A stretch of 64,000 nt of DNA from Phenylobacterium sp. (GCF_030651185.1 NZ_JAUSCJ010000022.1:496001-560000); one strand, 5' to 3'. Counted from the first letter of the stretch, positions 35,058-45,022 are shown. Notes: a model not told the origin generated them from the letters alone. Numbers and translations: made by a program.

Positions 35058-35822
35058 TCAGACCAGGGATATCGCCGAGAGCAGCCGGCCGAAGTCCGGC
35101 TCGCCCCGCTTGAAGGCGCGGCGGTTGGAGAAGAACAGGTCTTCCTCCGCGCAGGTGTCGTGGCCGATCCAGTCGGCGGTGGCCACCCCGGCGGCCTTCA
35201 ACCGCGAGACCACGAAGCCCGGCAGGTCGAACATCCGCTTCTCGGGGCCCTCACCCGCCGCGAAGAAGCGTTCGTGATCTGGGGCCTTGGCGGTGAAGGC
35301 GGCCAGGAACTCCAGCCCCACCTCGTAGGAGGCCTGGCCGATGCAGGGCCCCACCACCGCCACCATTCGCGACGGGTCGGCGCCCAGGCCGCTCATGGCG
35401 GCGACGGCGGCCTCGGCCACGCCGTTCAGCGCGCCCTTCCAGCCGGCATGGGCCGACGCCACCACGCGGCCTTCCGCGTCGGCGATCAGGATCGGGGCGC
35501 AGTCGGCGGCCAAGGCTCCGCAAAGCACGCCTCGGGTGGCGGTGACCACCGCGTCCCCCTCCGGGCGCTCGTCGCCCCAGGGCCGGTCCGTGACCAGGGC
35601 CGTCGCCGAGTGGATCTGGTAGCAGGTGGAGAGCGCGCTCACCGGCAGGCCGAAATGCGCCGCCGCCCGGCGCCGGTTCTCGGCCACATCGGCGGGTTCA
35701 TCCTCCGAGCCCCGCCCGACATTCAGGCTGTCATAGATACCCGTCGAAACCCCGCCCTGCCGCGTGAAGAAGGCGTGGCGGATACCCGGCAGGTCCAGGA
35801 ACGGCGAGGTCAACGGGTTCAT
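35058..35822 (-). CDS. pgeF: Peptidoglycan editing factor PgeF (multicopper-like laccase domain)
   Basis: A 254-residue YfiH/DUF152 protein. In E. coli PgeF removes L-serine wrongly placed in peptidoglycan precursors; homologues also show purine-nucleoside or laccase-like activity. Zinc/copper ligands are recognisable in TCYQIHSATALV, LAADCAPILIADAEGRVVAS and AHAGWKGALNGV. The N-terminal FLDLPGIRHAFFTRQGGVSTG is typical. It is translated one base after the stop of the SAM methyltransferase, in the lgt - methyltransferase - pgeF series. Confidence 0.93.
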   Translation of the reverse strand: MNPLTSPFLDLPGIRHAFFTRQGGVSTGIYDSLNVGRGSEDEPADVAENRRRAAAHFGLPVSALSTCYQIHSATALVTDRPWGDERPEGDAVVTATRGVLCGALAADCAPILIADAEGRVVASAHAGWKGALNGVAEAAVAAMSGLGADPSRMVAVVGPCIGQASYEVGLEFLAAFTAKAPDHERFFAAGEGPEKRMFDLPGFVVSRLKAAGVATADWIGHDTCAEEDLFFSNRRAFKRGEPDFGRLLSAISLV

Positions 35823-35823
35823 C

Positions 35824-36879
35824 TCAGGTCTCGAAACCGGGCGGGACCAGGCCCTGCGTGTGGATGCAGACGACCTTGAACAGTTCGCCCATCTGGTCGG
35901 GGGACACCAGCCGTTCCAGCTGGCGTTCGATGACCTCGCTGCGGTCGGGCCGGGCGGCGGTGAGCGCCTCGGCCCGGGCGCCGATCCCCAGCCGCACCAG
36001 GAACTCGCCCTGGGTCAGGATCGGCGCCGTGGCCGCCCCTTCCCGCGCCGCCGCCGCCAGCACGGCCGGGAAGTCGGCATGGACGGTGAGGTCGGCCTCG
36101 CCGGGGCCGGCCAAGGGGCTCTCCTTCACATGGCGCCTGAGCGCCTGCAGGGTGTCGCCGAAGCCGGGGGCGTCGCGGCCGTAGTCGATCAGCAGGGCCG
36201 CGCCGCCGTCGGCGCCGATCCGCGCGCCGATCTCCGAGCCAAGGGCCTCCTGGCTGGGGGAGTGTTCCAGCACCGATCCGACGGGCGCGTCGGGCAGGGC
36301 CTGGCCCAGCGCGACGGCGGCGAGCCCGAAAGTGAGGTCTCCAGTGTCGGTCAGCCCCACCACCCGTTCCGACCAGCGGGTCTGCGTCCGCACGAACTGT
36401 CGCGGCGGCAGGCAGTCCAGCAATTCGTTGGCGATCAGGACCATGGGGGCGTCGTCGGGGACCTCGGCCAGGGACGCCGCCCACCGCACGCAATCCCCCA
36501 GCGCCGCGCGCTGCCGGGCCTTCAGCGGTTCGGAGGTCTCCACCAGCCAGACATCGGCGGCGGCGACAAAGGCCGGCGCCAGGCGCGCGGCCCGCAGCAT
36601 GTCGTCCATCAGGGTGCCGTCGCCGGGCCCCATCTCCACCAGCCGAAAGGGAGAGGGGCGGCCCAGGCGTTCCCAGCACGCCACGGCCCATAGGCCGATC
36701 AGCTCGCCGAACATCTGGCTGACCAGGGGGGCGGTGATGAAGTCGCCCTCGGCGCCCAGGGACGGCCGGGTCGAATAGTAGCCATCCGCCGGATCGTGCA
36801 GGCAGGCGGTCATGTACTGGGCCACGCTCATCGGCCCGCTCTCGCGGACCTGGGCGATCAGCCGGTCACGCAGGCCCAT
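35824..36879 (-). CDS. SAM-dependent methyltransferase, MidA/NDUFAF7 family
   Basis: A 351-residue class I methyltransferase of the former DUF185 group. The N-terminal signature MSVAQYMTACLHDPADGYYS, the SAM-binding VEMGPGDGTLMDDMLRA and the IANELLDCLPPRQFV motif are intact. The mitochondrial homologue NDUFAF7 dimethylates an arginine of complex I; the bacterial role is not settled. The start overlaps the end of lgt by 14 bases, so translation is coupled. Confidence 0.92.
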   Translation of the reverse strand: MGLRDRLIAQVRESGPMSVAQYMTACLHDPADGYYSTRPSLGAEGDFITAPLVSQMFGELIGLWAVACWERLGRPSPFRLVEMGPGDGTLMDDMLRAARLAPAFVAAADVWLVETSEPLKARQRAALGDCVRWAASLAEVPDDAPMVLIANELLDCLPPRQFVRTQTRWSERVVGLTDTGDLTFGLAAVALGQALPDAPVGSVLEHSPSQEALGSEIGARIGADGGAALLIDYGRDAPGFGDTLQALRRHVKESPLAGPGEADLTVHADFPAVLAAAAREGAATAPILTQGEFLVRLGIGARAEALTAARPDRSEVIERQLERLVSPDQMGELFKVVCIHTQGLVPPGFET

Positions 36880-37768
36880 CGGCTTCGATCTTGAACGGAT
36901 CGCGTTGCGGCGGCTCGCCCTCGACGACCTCTTCGACCTGCGCTTCCAGGCCCACCTCGGCCTCCGGCAGCGGTTCGTTCATCCCGCGCCAGATCAGCCA
37001 GGCGCCGCCGATCGCCATCGGGATCGACAGCATCATCCCCATGGTCAGGCCGAGGGGGAAGTCGGGCATGTAGGCGTCCGGCTCGCGGACGTTCTCCAGC
37101 AGGATCCGGGAGACGGCGTAGCCCAGGAAGAACATCCCGGCCACGACGCCGCGCCGATTGAGCAGCTTGGCGTGATGGGTGGCGATCCGCAGGATGATGA
37201 ACAGCAGCAGGCCCTCCAGCAGGGCCTCATAGATCTGGCTGGGGTGGCGCGGCATGATCCCCGCGTCAGGGAAGACCACGCCCCAGGGCAGGCTGGTGGG
37301 CCGGCCCCACAGCTCGCCGTTGATGAAGTTGGCGATACGCACGAAGAAGATGCCGATGGGCGCCGCGGCGGTGATCACGTCGCCCAACCGGAAGACGTCG
37401 ACCTTGTTGACCCGGGCGAACAGCAGGGTGGCGATCAGCACGCCGAGCACCCCGCCGTGGAAACTCATCCCGCCCTTCCAGGTCTTGAACACCTCCAGCG
37501 GGTCGGTGACCACCACGGAGGGCGTGTAGAAGAACACGTGCCCCAGCCGCCCGCCGACGATGATTCCGAGGGTGATCCACAGGATCAGGTCATCGATCTG
37601 GGCGGGACTGGCGGGCGCCCCGCGCAGGGGCCACAGCGCCTGGTTCCTGGCCATCGAGGTGATGTAGCGCCAGCCGATCAGGATGCCGGCCACGTAGCCA
37701 AGGGCGTACCAGCGGATGGCGAAGGGACCGATGTGGATGAGGACGGGGTCGATGTCCGGGAAGGGCAA
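36866..37768 (-). CDS. lgt: Prolipoprotein diacylglyceryl transferase
   Basis: A 300-residue integral inner-membrane enzyme that attaches diacylglycerol to the lipobox cysteine of prolipoproteins. It has seven hydrophobic segments, FHGGVLGVLIATLLFARV, the Lgt signature with essential arginine VRIANFINGELWG, and RHPSQIYEALLEGLLLF. The start is TTG 37768 (PFPDIDPVLIHIGPFAIRWY) with GGAG about ten bases upstream. The C-terminal cytosolic extension is acidic. First gene of its operon, divergent from ubiK. Confidence 0.95.
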   Translation of the reverse strand: MPFPDIDPVLIHIGPFAIRWYALGYVAGILIGWRYITSMARNQALWPLRGAPASPAQIDDLILWITLGIIVGGRLGHVFFYTPSVVVTDPLEVFKTWKGGMSFHGGVLGVLIATLLFARVNKVDVFRLGDVITAAAPIGIFFVRIANFINGELWGRPTSLPWGVVFPDAGIMPRHPSQIYEALLEGLLLFIILRIATHHAKLLNRRGVVAGMFFLGYAVSRILLENVREPDAYMPDFPLGLTMGMMLSIPMAIGGAWLIWRGMNEPLPEAEVGLEAQVEEVVEGEPPQRDPFKIEADGPA

Positions 37769-37851
37769 GGCCAGGCGCTCCGAGAAGATGTCCTGGCGGT
37801 TTAGACGGAAACCCCGTGGCTTTCATCCCCTCAGGTCCCATATAAGGAAGC

Positions 37852-38100
37852 ATGCAGACCCAGAACCCCTTCCTCGACGAGATGGCCAAGCTGACCGGAG
37901 CCGCCATGGGCCTCGCCCAGAGCGCCGGCGAAGAGGCCAAGGCCGCGTTCCGAGCCCAGGCCGACCGCATCGTCGCCGAGCTCGACCTGATCCGTCGCGA
38001 TGAGTTCGAGATTCTCAAGGCCGAGATCGCCGCCCTGCGCGCCGAGATCGCCGCCCTGAAAGGCGCGGACGCCCCTAAGAAGGCGTCCAAGAAGGCCTGA
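37852..38100 (+). CDS. ubiK: UbiK/BMFP-type accessory factor
   Basis: An 82-residue coiled-coil protein matching the BMFP (YqiC/UbiK) family: MQTQNPFLDEMAKLTGAAMG, a central amphipathic helix and heptad-like LKAEIAALRAEIAALKG, ending in a lysine-rich tail. In enterobacteria UbiK supports aerobic ubiquinone synthesis and binds membranes as a trimer. It is divergent from lgt and followed after 156 gene-free bases by ybjN. Confidence 0.88.
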   Translation: MQTQNPFLDEMAKLTGAAMGLAQSAGEEAKAAFRAQADRIVAELDLIRRDEFEILKAEIAALRAEIAALKGADAPKKASKKA

Positions 38101-38256
38101 TTGCGCGGCATAACGACCTGAACACACGAATGTGGCTCGCCCGCCGGAAGAAGCCGGTGACAGGCGAACCGCGAACCAGATTAGTTTCAAGATCGCAGGC
38201 GATTCGGGGCGCGCTCGCTCCCTCCGGACGCCGTACGCGAAAGGACCACGGGTCTT

Positions 38257-38760
38257 ATGGACACGCCTCAGTCTGACGAAGACGTCCTGCTCGCCCACGA
38301 CCCGCTCGATGTCGTTGAGCATGTTCTGCAAGCCGAAAATCTTCAGTTCGACCGTACCGAAGAGGGCGACCTCGCCTTCACCCTGGCCGGCGACTGGAAG
38401 GACTACGAACTCTGGTTCGCCTGGCGGCCCGAGGCAGACTGTCTGCAGCTCTGCCTCTCGGTGGACATCCAGGTCCGCCCCGAACAGCGCGCCGCGGCCT
38501 TCGAACTGGTCTCCACCGTCAACCAGCGCGTCTGGCTCGGCCACTTCGAGGTCTGGGACGACGGCGAGATCGTGTTCCGCCACGCCATGGCCCTGATGAC
38601 CGGCGAACGCCCGACCCTCGCCCAGGCCGCCGCCATGATCGATGTGGCCATGGAAGGCGCCGACCGCTTCTATCCGGCCTTCGACTTCATGGCGCGGGGC
38701 GGCAAGTCGCCGGCCGAGGCCATCGCGGCCTGCATGTTTGACACGGTGGGCGAAGCCTAA
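38257..38760 (+). CDS. YbjN domain protein
   Basis: A 167-residue cytosolic protein with a YbjN fold (DUF1790-like, related to type III secretion chaperones): DPLDVVEHVLQAENLQFDRT, ELWFAWRPEADCLQLCLSVD, STVNQRVWLGHFEVWDDGEI and FRHAMALMTGERPTL. Function unknown; E. coli YbjN affects motility and stress. In related genomes I expect ybjN to sit directly before proC; here the glycan locus separates them. Its TAA overlaps the TAG of the convergent glycosyltransferase (CTAA). Confidence 0.85.
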   Translation: MDTPQSDEDVLLAHDPLDVVEHVLQAENLQFDRTEEGDLAFTLAGDWKDYELWFAWRPEADCLQLCLSVDIQVRPEQRAAAFELVSTVNQRVWLGHFEVWDDGEIVFRHAMALMTGERPTLAQAAAMIDVAMEGADRFYPAFDFMARGGKSPAEAIAACMFDTVGEA

Positions 38761-39809
38761 CCCGCGACCCGCGCTGCGAGGGCCGGAACCCGCGCCAGCA
38801 GGTCCCGGGTCAGGGCCTCGCGATTGGACCAGAGCGAGAGATACCAGTCGCGCCGCTCGGCCGCCTGGCCTGAGAACATCCGCGCGTCATGGACATATTC
38901 CCACGCCGCCCGGGCCATCGCCCGGCGCTTGTCGCCGTTGCGCAGGGCGATGCGCAGCTGACGGTCCCAGTCGCGCAGGTCGTGAGCGATCAGGCCGGTC
39001 TCCCCCTCCTTGATGGTGTCGGCATAGACCGCCGGGGAGGCAATCATCAGCACGCCGCCCCGCGCGGCGTCGAGGAACTTGGCGTCGCTCTTGAACGCTT
39101 CCCCCGGCGTCCCCTGCAGCGGCGACAGGCAGATGTCGCAGGCCGCCATGGCCTCCAGATAGGCCTCATAGGGCAGGGTGGGGTGGAAGGTCTTGCGCTT
39201 GGTGGGCAGGGCCTCGAACACCGCCCGGTCGTGGACCACCACGAAGCTGGTGCGGGGATTGTCGCCGATCACATTCCTCAGGGAGGCCGCCACCTGCGCC
39301 GGGAACAGGCCCCGGTTCGCCGCGCCGTAGAAGACGCTGGGCGAGCCGCTGCGCTCGGGGAAGGGCGGCAGGTCGAACACCGCATTGGGAAACACCTTCA
39401 CCTCCGGGTTCCGCGTCCGGAAGGCCTCGGCCAGGGCCGGCGTGCTGGTCTGCACAGCGTGGACGTGGGCGAACTTGCTCCAGTCGGTGGCGGCCTGGGG
39501 CCGGCCTTGCTGCTGGGCGATGAAGTCGGGGTGGTCGTCGACGTCGATCACCACCACCCAGCCGTTGCGCAGGATTTGGGTCAGGTCCCCCAGCATCCGC
39601 GCCTCGGTGTCGTAGAAGGGCCGCTGCAGCACCAGCACCTTGGGCTGGCCTGGCGGGGTGGCGGGCAGGGCGATGGGCAGGCCTTGGGCGAAGGTGGACT
39701 CGAGTGCGGGGTCGGCCGCCAGGGCCAGGCTCGGCAACCGGCCGCGAATGTCCAGCAGGGTCGAGGCGAAGGCCGCGACGTGAAGGCGCAGGGGTGACGG
39801 TTCGGCCAC
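38757..39809 (-). CDS. Glycosyltransferase (GT1/GT4-like)
   Basis: About 350 residues, taken from GTG 39809, which has GAGGAGG upstream; an in-frame TTG at 39848 lacks a ribosome site. The N-terminal part reads LRLHVAAFASTLLDIRGRLP. The GT-B C-terminal domain shows ACDICLSPLQGTPGEAFKSD, KFLDAARGGVLMIASPAVYA and IKEGETGLIAHDLRDWDRQL, the typical nucleotide-sugar region. VVVIDVDDHPDFIAQQQGRP recalls glycosyltransferases of flagellin or polysaccharide glycosylation islands. It is the left member of the accessory locus between ybjN and proC. Confidence 0.75.
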   Translation of the reverse strand: MAEPSPLRLHVAAFASTLLDIRGRLPSLALAADPALESTFAQGLPIALPATPPGQPKVLVLQRPFYDTEARMLGDLTQILRNGWVVVIDVDDHPDFIAQQQGRPQAATDWSKFAHVHAVQTSTPALAEAFRTRNPEVKVFPNAVFDLPPFPERSGSPSVFYGAANRGLFPAQVAASLRNVIGDNPRTSFVVVHDRAVFEALPTKRKTFHPTLPYEAYLEAMAACDICLSPLQGTPGEAFKSDAKFLDAARGGVLMIASPAVYADTIKEGETGLIAHDLRDWDRQLRIALRNGDKRRAMARAAWEYVHDARMFSGQAAERRDWYLSLWSNREALTRDLLARVPALAARVAG

Positions 39810-39900
39810 GGTCTCCGGGTCCTCCTCTTGCGGGTTCTTAGCAACCAAGCGACTTGCTGGCGACTCGGCGGACGGAGCACGAGGGTGCGGCGAACCCCAT

Positions 39901-40001
39901 CGCCTAGGAGCCCGCCCCTGACCCCCATTCTGATCCTGGGCGCCGGCGGCCCCTGATCCAGGGCCGGCGTCTTCGCCCCCTCCAAGGAACTCGGCGCCTG
40001 A
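39901..40001 (+). pseudogene. Decayed proC fragment with internal deletion
   Basis: This 101-base stretch matches the start and the end of the intact proC gene. Bases 39901-39947 align with 42376-42422, including the leader CGCCTAGGAGCCCGCCC and the first codons, but the ATG is CTG. The match continues to CCGGCGTCTTCGCCCCCTCC with two deletions of about ten bases. It then jumps to the proC 3' end, AAGGAACTCGGCGCCTGA (intact copy near 43167-43184, ending TAG). About 680 bases are missing between. It cannot encode a working enzyme and marks a past duplication or recombination at this locus. Confidence 0.8.
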
Positions 40002-40014
40002 CGCCGTGGAAGGC

Positions 40015-40794
40015 TTAAGTGTCGTAGGCCAATCGGCCGTTCGTGATGCGCGGCCCAGCAGGGCTGTCCTCGATCGTAAGGTCGAAGCGCAGGCCGCGGC
40101 GGACGCGCTCCATCCACCTGAGCGTCTCGGCCTCCCGCGCCGCGATGTCCGTGCCGGCGCGCAGGGCGTCGGCCAGGTGCACCGTTTGGATGGTCGGCCG
40201 CGAGCCGGTGAGGATCGGGTCGAGGGCTAGGAACTTTCGCCACATGTGCAGGTCGGTCCAGATGTCTGGCGGGGCCGGGGACCAACCCACGGGTAGCCGC
40301 CGGTAGGTCGACATCCGGTAGCCCGCGTCGCTCGGCCCAAAGAAGTTGAACCGCTCGCGCCGCATGCGGGCGCGCACGGAAGGGTCCTCCAGACGGTGAG
40401 TCGAGTGGGTCCAGGGTTGGTCCGGATAGACCTGGACGGGGGTCAGGGCGCCAAACTCGACGGTCTCAAGCAGGGCGGCCATCTCCCGCAAGTGATGACG
40501 CAGCCACAGGTCGTCGTCAGCGATCTGGCAGACGAACTCGCCCCTCGCGCCCTGCAGCACCTCGTGCCGGTAGGCCTCTCCGAACCGCTCGCCCTTTGGG
40601 AAGACGCAGGCGGTGATCCGGGGGTCGCAGGCGGCGAAGGCGCGCGCCGCCTCGGCTGTCGCCTCGGGCGCGCCGTCGCAGATGATGAACATCTCCCAGT
40701 CGGTCTCCGACTGCGCAATCACGGTCTCGATCGCGTAGGGCAGCAGGACTGGCGGGCGGTGGATCGGCAGGAGGATGGTGAAGCGGGGGGTCAT
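40015..40794 (-). CDS. Family 2 glycosyltransferase
   Basis: A 259-residue GT2 (GT-A fold) starting MTPRFTILLPIHRPPVLLPY, with the nucleotide-sugar motif MFIICDGAPEATAEAARAFA, RGEFVCQIADDDLWLRHHLR (DXD-like metal site in ADDD) and a C-terminal acceptor region containing RMSTYRRLPVGWSPAPPDIW. The donor sugar is unknown. Its ATG overlaps the stop of the Gfo/Idh gene; these and the epimerase gene form one minus-strand operon inside the accessory locus. Confidence 0.82.
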   Translation of the reverse strand: MTPRFTILLPIHRPPVLLPYAIETVIAQSETDWEMFIICDGAPEATAEAARAFAACDPRITACVFPKGERFGEAYRHEVLQGARGEFVCQIADDDLWLRHHLREMAALLETVEFGALTPVQVYPDQPWTHSTHRLEDPSVRARMRRERFNFFGPSDAGYRMSTYRRLPVGWSPAPPDIWTDLHMWRKFLALDPILTGSRPTIQTVHLADALRAGTDIAAREAETLRWMERVRRGLRFDLTIEDSPAGPRITNGRLAYDT

Positions 40795-41699
40795 CGCACC
40801 CCCAGGGCAGCCTCGCGCAGGGCCTGCAGGGCCTCGACAACAGCGGCGCCGGACCGCGCGTCGGTGGGCGGCGGCGGTCCGCCCCTCAGATGCTCCACGA
40901 AGACCCGCAGCTCCTTGATCAGTGGCCACTCGGTATCGATGGGCCGGCGCTCCAGGCCTTCCGGGTCATGCCGCTCCCCGGCCGGAGCCGCGCCCCGCAC
41001 CAGAGCGATGTGGTCGGCGAGGGGGTCGTCCAGCATCGCGAGGCCGTCTCGGAAAATCGCCCGAATCTTGCGCTCGGTTCCTGGCCAGCCGACGCTCACC
41101 TCCAAGTGACCGAAGGGCGAGCCCCCCAGGGTGGCGACGATTCCCTCCATCTGGTCACCCCGCATCACCGCGCGCGCGGCGGCTACCGGCGGCAACGCCC
41201 CCAGGATGGCGTAATGGATGCTCAAGTCATGGATAGCCAGTTCCCAGACCGCGTCGGCCTCCGCCGCTGGCTTGCCCCATTGCAGGCGTCGGGTGAACAC
41301 ACCCTGCAGCGGTCCCAGTTCGCCGCTGCGGGCCACGGCCGCCAGAGCCTGGACGCCGCCATGATAGGCCCATTTGTGCATGACGAAGAGCTGCCCGTCC
41401 AAGGCGTCGGCCAAGCTCCGGGCGACCGCGGCGTCGGTGGTCAGCGGTTTCTCGCAGAAGATCGGCTTGCCGCGCGGCGCCAGGGCGGTGATCACCGCGG
41501 CGTGGGTGGGGGCGGGCGTGGCCACAACATAGCCGTCGAGGCCAGGGTCCAGAGCCTCGAGCCCGGGCACCACGGTGCGCGCGCCCACGATCGGATAGGC
41601 GCCGCCGGGTTCTGCGACGTCGACCTCGCAGCCCAGGACCTTCAGGTCGCGCAGGATATTGCGGCCCCAGTAGCCGCAGCCCACCAGCCCGACCCTCAC
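40791..41699 (-). CDS. Gfo/Idh/MocA family oxidoreductase
   Basis: A 302-residue NAD(P)-dependent sugar dehydrogenase-like protein: N-terminal Rossmann MRVGLVGCGYWGRNILRDLK, the conserved VVATPAPTHAAVITALAPRG and FCEKPLTTDAAVARSLADAL (EKP motif), then the alpha/beta C-domain with WELAIHDLSIHYAILGALPP (catalytic-region histidine). Such enzymes modify nucleotide sugars, for instance oxidising or reducing a 3-position. It is overlapped by four bases at both ends, and lies between the epimerase and GT2 genes. Confidence 0.85.
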   Translation of the reverse strand: MRVGLVGCGYWGRNILRDLKVLGCEVDVAEPGGAYPIVGARTVVPGLEALDPGLDGYVVATPAPTHAAVITALAPRGKPIFCEKPLTTDAAVARSLADALDGQLFVMHKWAYHGGVQALAAVARSGELGPLQGVFTRRLQWGKPAAEADAVWELAIHDLSIHYAILGALPPVAAARAVMRGDQMEGIVATLGGSPFGHLEVSVGWPGTERKIRAIFRDGLAMLDDPLADHIALVRGAAPAGERHDPEGLERRPIDTEWPLIKELRVFVEHLRGGPPPPTDARSGAAVVEALQALREAALGVR

Positions 41700-42250
41700 G
41701 CCGAAACCCCTTCGAAGCGTGTCAGCAGCTCCTGGAGGCTGCCGGCGTCCCTGTCTCGCGCCGACAGGATCGGGTCGACGGCCGGGAAGGGCAGGTCAAG
41801 GTCGGGATCGTCCCAGCGGCAGGCCAGGTCGTCCTCGATGTCCCAGTTATGGGTCAGGCCATAGACCAGGCTTCCGGCCTCGACGCAGTGGAACCCGTGA
41901 GCGACCCCGGGTGGGATCAGCAGGGCGCCGCCGGTCATGTCGAGCATAGTGGTCCGCCCGAATGTCCCGGCCTCGCGGCGAAGGTCACGCAGACCAAAGA
42001 TGAACCGCCCCGACAGCACCACCAAGTAGTCCGTGTGCCGAAAGTGCAAGTGAACGCCTCGGAGCGAATTATTCACGCAGTGGGAAACATTCCACTGAGG
42101 AAAATGGATATCGGAATGCCACTCTTGGCGGTAGATCTCAGATAGAGCGCCACGATCATCCGTATGATACTGGAGTTGATGCAGGACAACACCCTCAGGT
42201 AGCGGACCGCTTACTCCACTGGGTTGCGAATGAGTACAATGGGTGTTCAT
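41696..42250 (-). CDS. dTDP-4-dehydrorhamnose 3,5-epimerase-like cupin
   Basis: A 184-residue RmlC-type cupin: LHQLQYHTDDRGALSEIYRQ, WHSDIHFPQWNVSHCVNNSL, RGVHLHFRHTDYLVVLSGRF (metal/substrate histidines) and IPPGVAHGFHCVEAGSLVYG. RmlC enzymes epimerise keto-deoxy sugars of dTDP-linked pathways. The start ATG at 42250 is tentative; an in-frame ATG at 42286 exists. The 5' third has clearly lower GC than the rest of the window, so the gene start was probably acquired. Its stop overlaps the Gfo/Idh start. Confidence 0.78.
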   Translation of the reverse strand: MNTHCTHSQPSGVSGPLPEGVVLHQLQYHTDDRGALSEIYRQEWHSDIHFPQWNVSHCVNNSLRGVHLHFRHTDYLVVLSGRFIFGLRDLRREAGTFGRTTMLDMTGGALLIPPGVAHGFHCVEAGSLVYGLTHNWDIEDDLACRWDDPDLDLPFPAVDPILSARDRDAGSLQELLTRFEGVSA

Positions 42251-42392
42251 GCCGGCGATGTTCTTTGTGGACTTGATGCACATCTTCGTAGCGACCGTTG
42301 ACCCATGCGCGCAAGGCCGCCTCCTCGCCCAAGCTGACTTCGCCGTCGTCATCGCCTAGGGTGCGCCGTCCCTGACGCCTAGGAGCCCGCCC

Positions 42393-43184
42393 ATGACCCC
42401 CATCCTGATCCTGGGCGCCGGCCGCATGGGCGGGGCCCTGATCCAGGGCTGGCGCAGGGCCGGCGCCTTCGCCCCCTCCGACCTGATCCTGCGCGATCCG
42501 TACCCCACCGAACTGGCCCAGGCCGCCGCCCGTGACGGCGCCCGGCTCAATCCCGCCGACGCGGCGCTGGTTGAGGCCCGAACGGTCCTGCTCGCCGTCA
42601 AGCCGCAGCTCTGGCGCGAAACCGCGGCGGAGGTGGCGAGCCTGCTGCATCCCGAGGCAGTGATCGTCTCGGTGGCGGCCGGGGTGCAGTCCGCCGACAT
42701 CGCCGCCGGCTTCGGCCGCAAGGTCGCCCGGGTCATGCCCACCACCGCCGTGGCGATCGGCCAGGGAACTACCAGCATCTACGCCGCCGAGCCCGAGGCC
42801 CGGGCCCGGGCCCAGGCTTTGTTCAGCCCGGTCGGGACGGTGGTCGACCTCGAAGACGAAGCGCTGATGCATGCGGCCACCGCCGTTTCCGGCTCGGCCC
42901 CGGCTTATCTCTACGCCTTCATCGAGGCCCTGGAGGATGGCGGGGTGGCTGCGGGCCTGCCGGTGGAAGGCGCCCGGCGCCTGGCCCGCTCCACCATCGC
43001 CGGCGCGGCGGCCCTGCTGGCGCAGAGCGGCGAGGAGCCCGCCGAATTGCGCCGCCAGGTCACTTCGCCCGGCGGGACCACTCAGGCGGCGCTCGAGGTG
43101 CTGATGGGCGAGGGCGGGCTGTCACCCCTGCTGCGCGACGCCGTGGCGGCCGCCGTGCGGCGCTCCAAGGAACTCGGCGCCTAG
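42393..43184 (+). CDS. proC: Pyrroline-5-carboxylate reductase
   Basis: A 263-residue ProC, the last step of proline synthesis (NAD(P)H reduction of pyrroline-5-carboxylate). The Rossmann start MTPILILGAGRMGGALIQGW, VVSVAAGV-like VIVSVAAGVQSADIAAGFGR, RVMPTTAVAIGQGTTSIYA, and the C-terminal SGSAPAYLYAFIEALEDGGV and VTSPGGTTQAALEVL motifs are complete. This is the intact copy; a scarred fragment lies at 39901-40001. Its stop shares CTAG with the convergent DUF2147 gene. Confidence 0.95.
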   Translation: MTPILILGAGRMGGALIQGWRRAGAFAPSDLILRDPYPTELAQAAARDGARLNPADAALVEARTVLLAVKPQLWRETAAEVASLLHPEAVIVSVAAGVQSADIAAGFGRKVARVMPTTAVAIGQGTTSIYAAEPEARARAQALFSPVGTVVDLEDEALMHAATAVSGSAPAYLYAFIEALEDGGVAAGLPVEGARRLARSTIAGAAALLAQSGEEPAELRRQVTSPGGTTQAALEVLMGEGGLSPLLRDAVAAAVRRSKELGA

Positions 43185-43615
43185 CGCGTCCAGGTCTGGG
43201 CCTGGCAGATCGGGCCGACGCAGCCCTCCACCTTCAAGGCGCCGTTGGGCATGGCGCTGAGCTTGGAGCCGTAGGTCTTGCCGCTGCCGGGGTCGTAGAT
43301 CTTGCCGCCGGCCCACTTGCCGGGGCCGGCCGGCTTGAAGTCGCGGATCAGCTGCAGGCCCAGGACCGAGCGTGCGCGCAGGCCGGGGTCGGGATTGTTG
43401 GTGTCCTTCTGCGGACCACCGGCCTTGTCCTTGGGATTCTTCATCCAGGTGATCGTGCCGCAGGCCCTGGTCCCGTCAGAAGGGCACGGGGCGACGCGGA
43501 CCTTTGCGCCGCCGCCCGCGGTCAGCCAGTCCCCCATCACCGGATCGGCGGCCTGGGCGGTGGTGGCGGCCAGCACGGCGATGGCGGCGGCGGGCGCGAA
43601 ATAGGCGAGCTTCAT
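43181..43615 (-). CDS. Exported DUF2147 domain protein
   Basis: A 144-residue secreted protein, start MKLAYFAPAAAIAVLAATTA with a signal peptide ending AQA. The mature domain follows the DUF2147 pattern: MGDWLTAGGGAKVRVAPCPS, CGTITWMKNPKDKAGGPQKD, NPDPGLRARSVLGLQLIRDF, KWAGGKIYDPGSGKTYGSKL and LKVEGCVGPICQAQTW. Four cysteines could form two disulfides. Structures of the family show lipocalin-like barrels; function is unknown. Confidence 0.9.
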   Translation of the reverse strand: MKLAYFAPAAAIAVLAATTAQAADPVMGDWLTAGGGAKVRVAPCPSDGTRACGTITWMKNPKDKAGGPQKDTNNPDPGLRARSVLGLQLIRDFKPAGPGKWAGGKIYDPGSGKTYGSKLSAMPNGALKVEGCVGPICQAQTWTR

Positions 43616-43675
43616 GATGGTTTCCCCGTTTGCTGTCAGCTGAGCCATATCGAGCTGAACGATGGCTGAACGATG

Positions 43676-45021
<1,346 letters not shown>

Positions 45022-45022
<1 letters not shown>

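Noticed and set aside
38130..38274. Short basic open frame (about 48 codons, MWLARRKKPVTGEPRTRLVS start) in the ubiK-ybjN gap
   Set aside because: No ribosome site, overlaps the ybjN start, composition unlike a real small protein.
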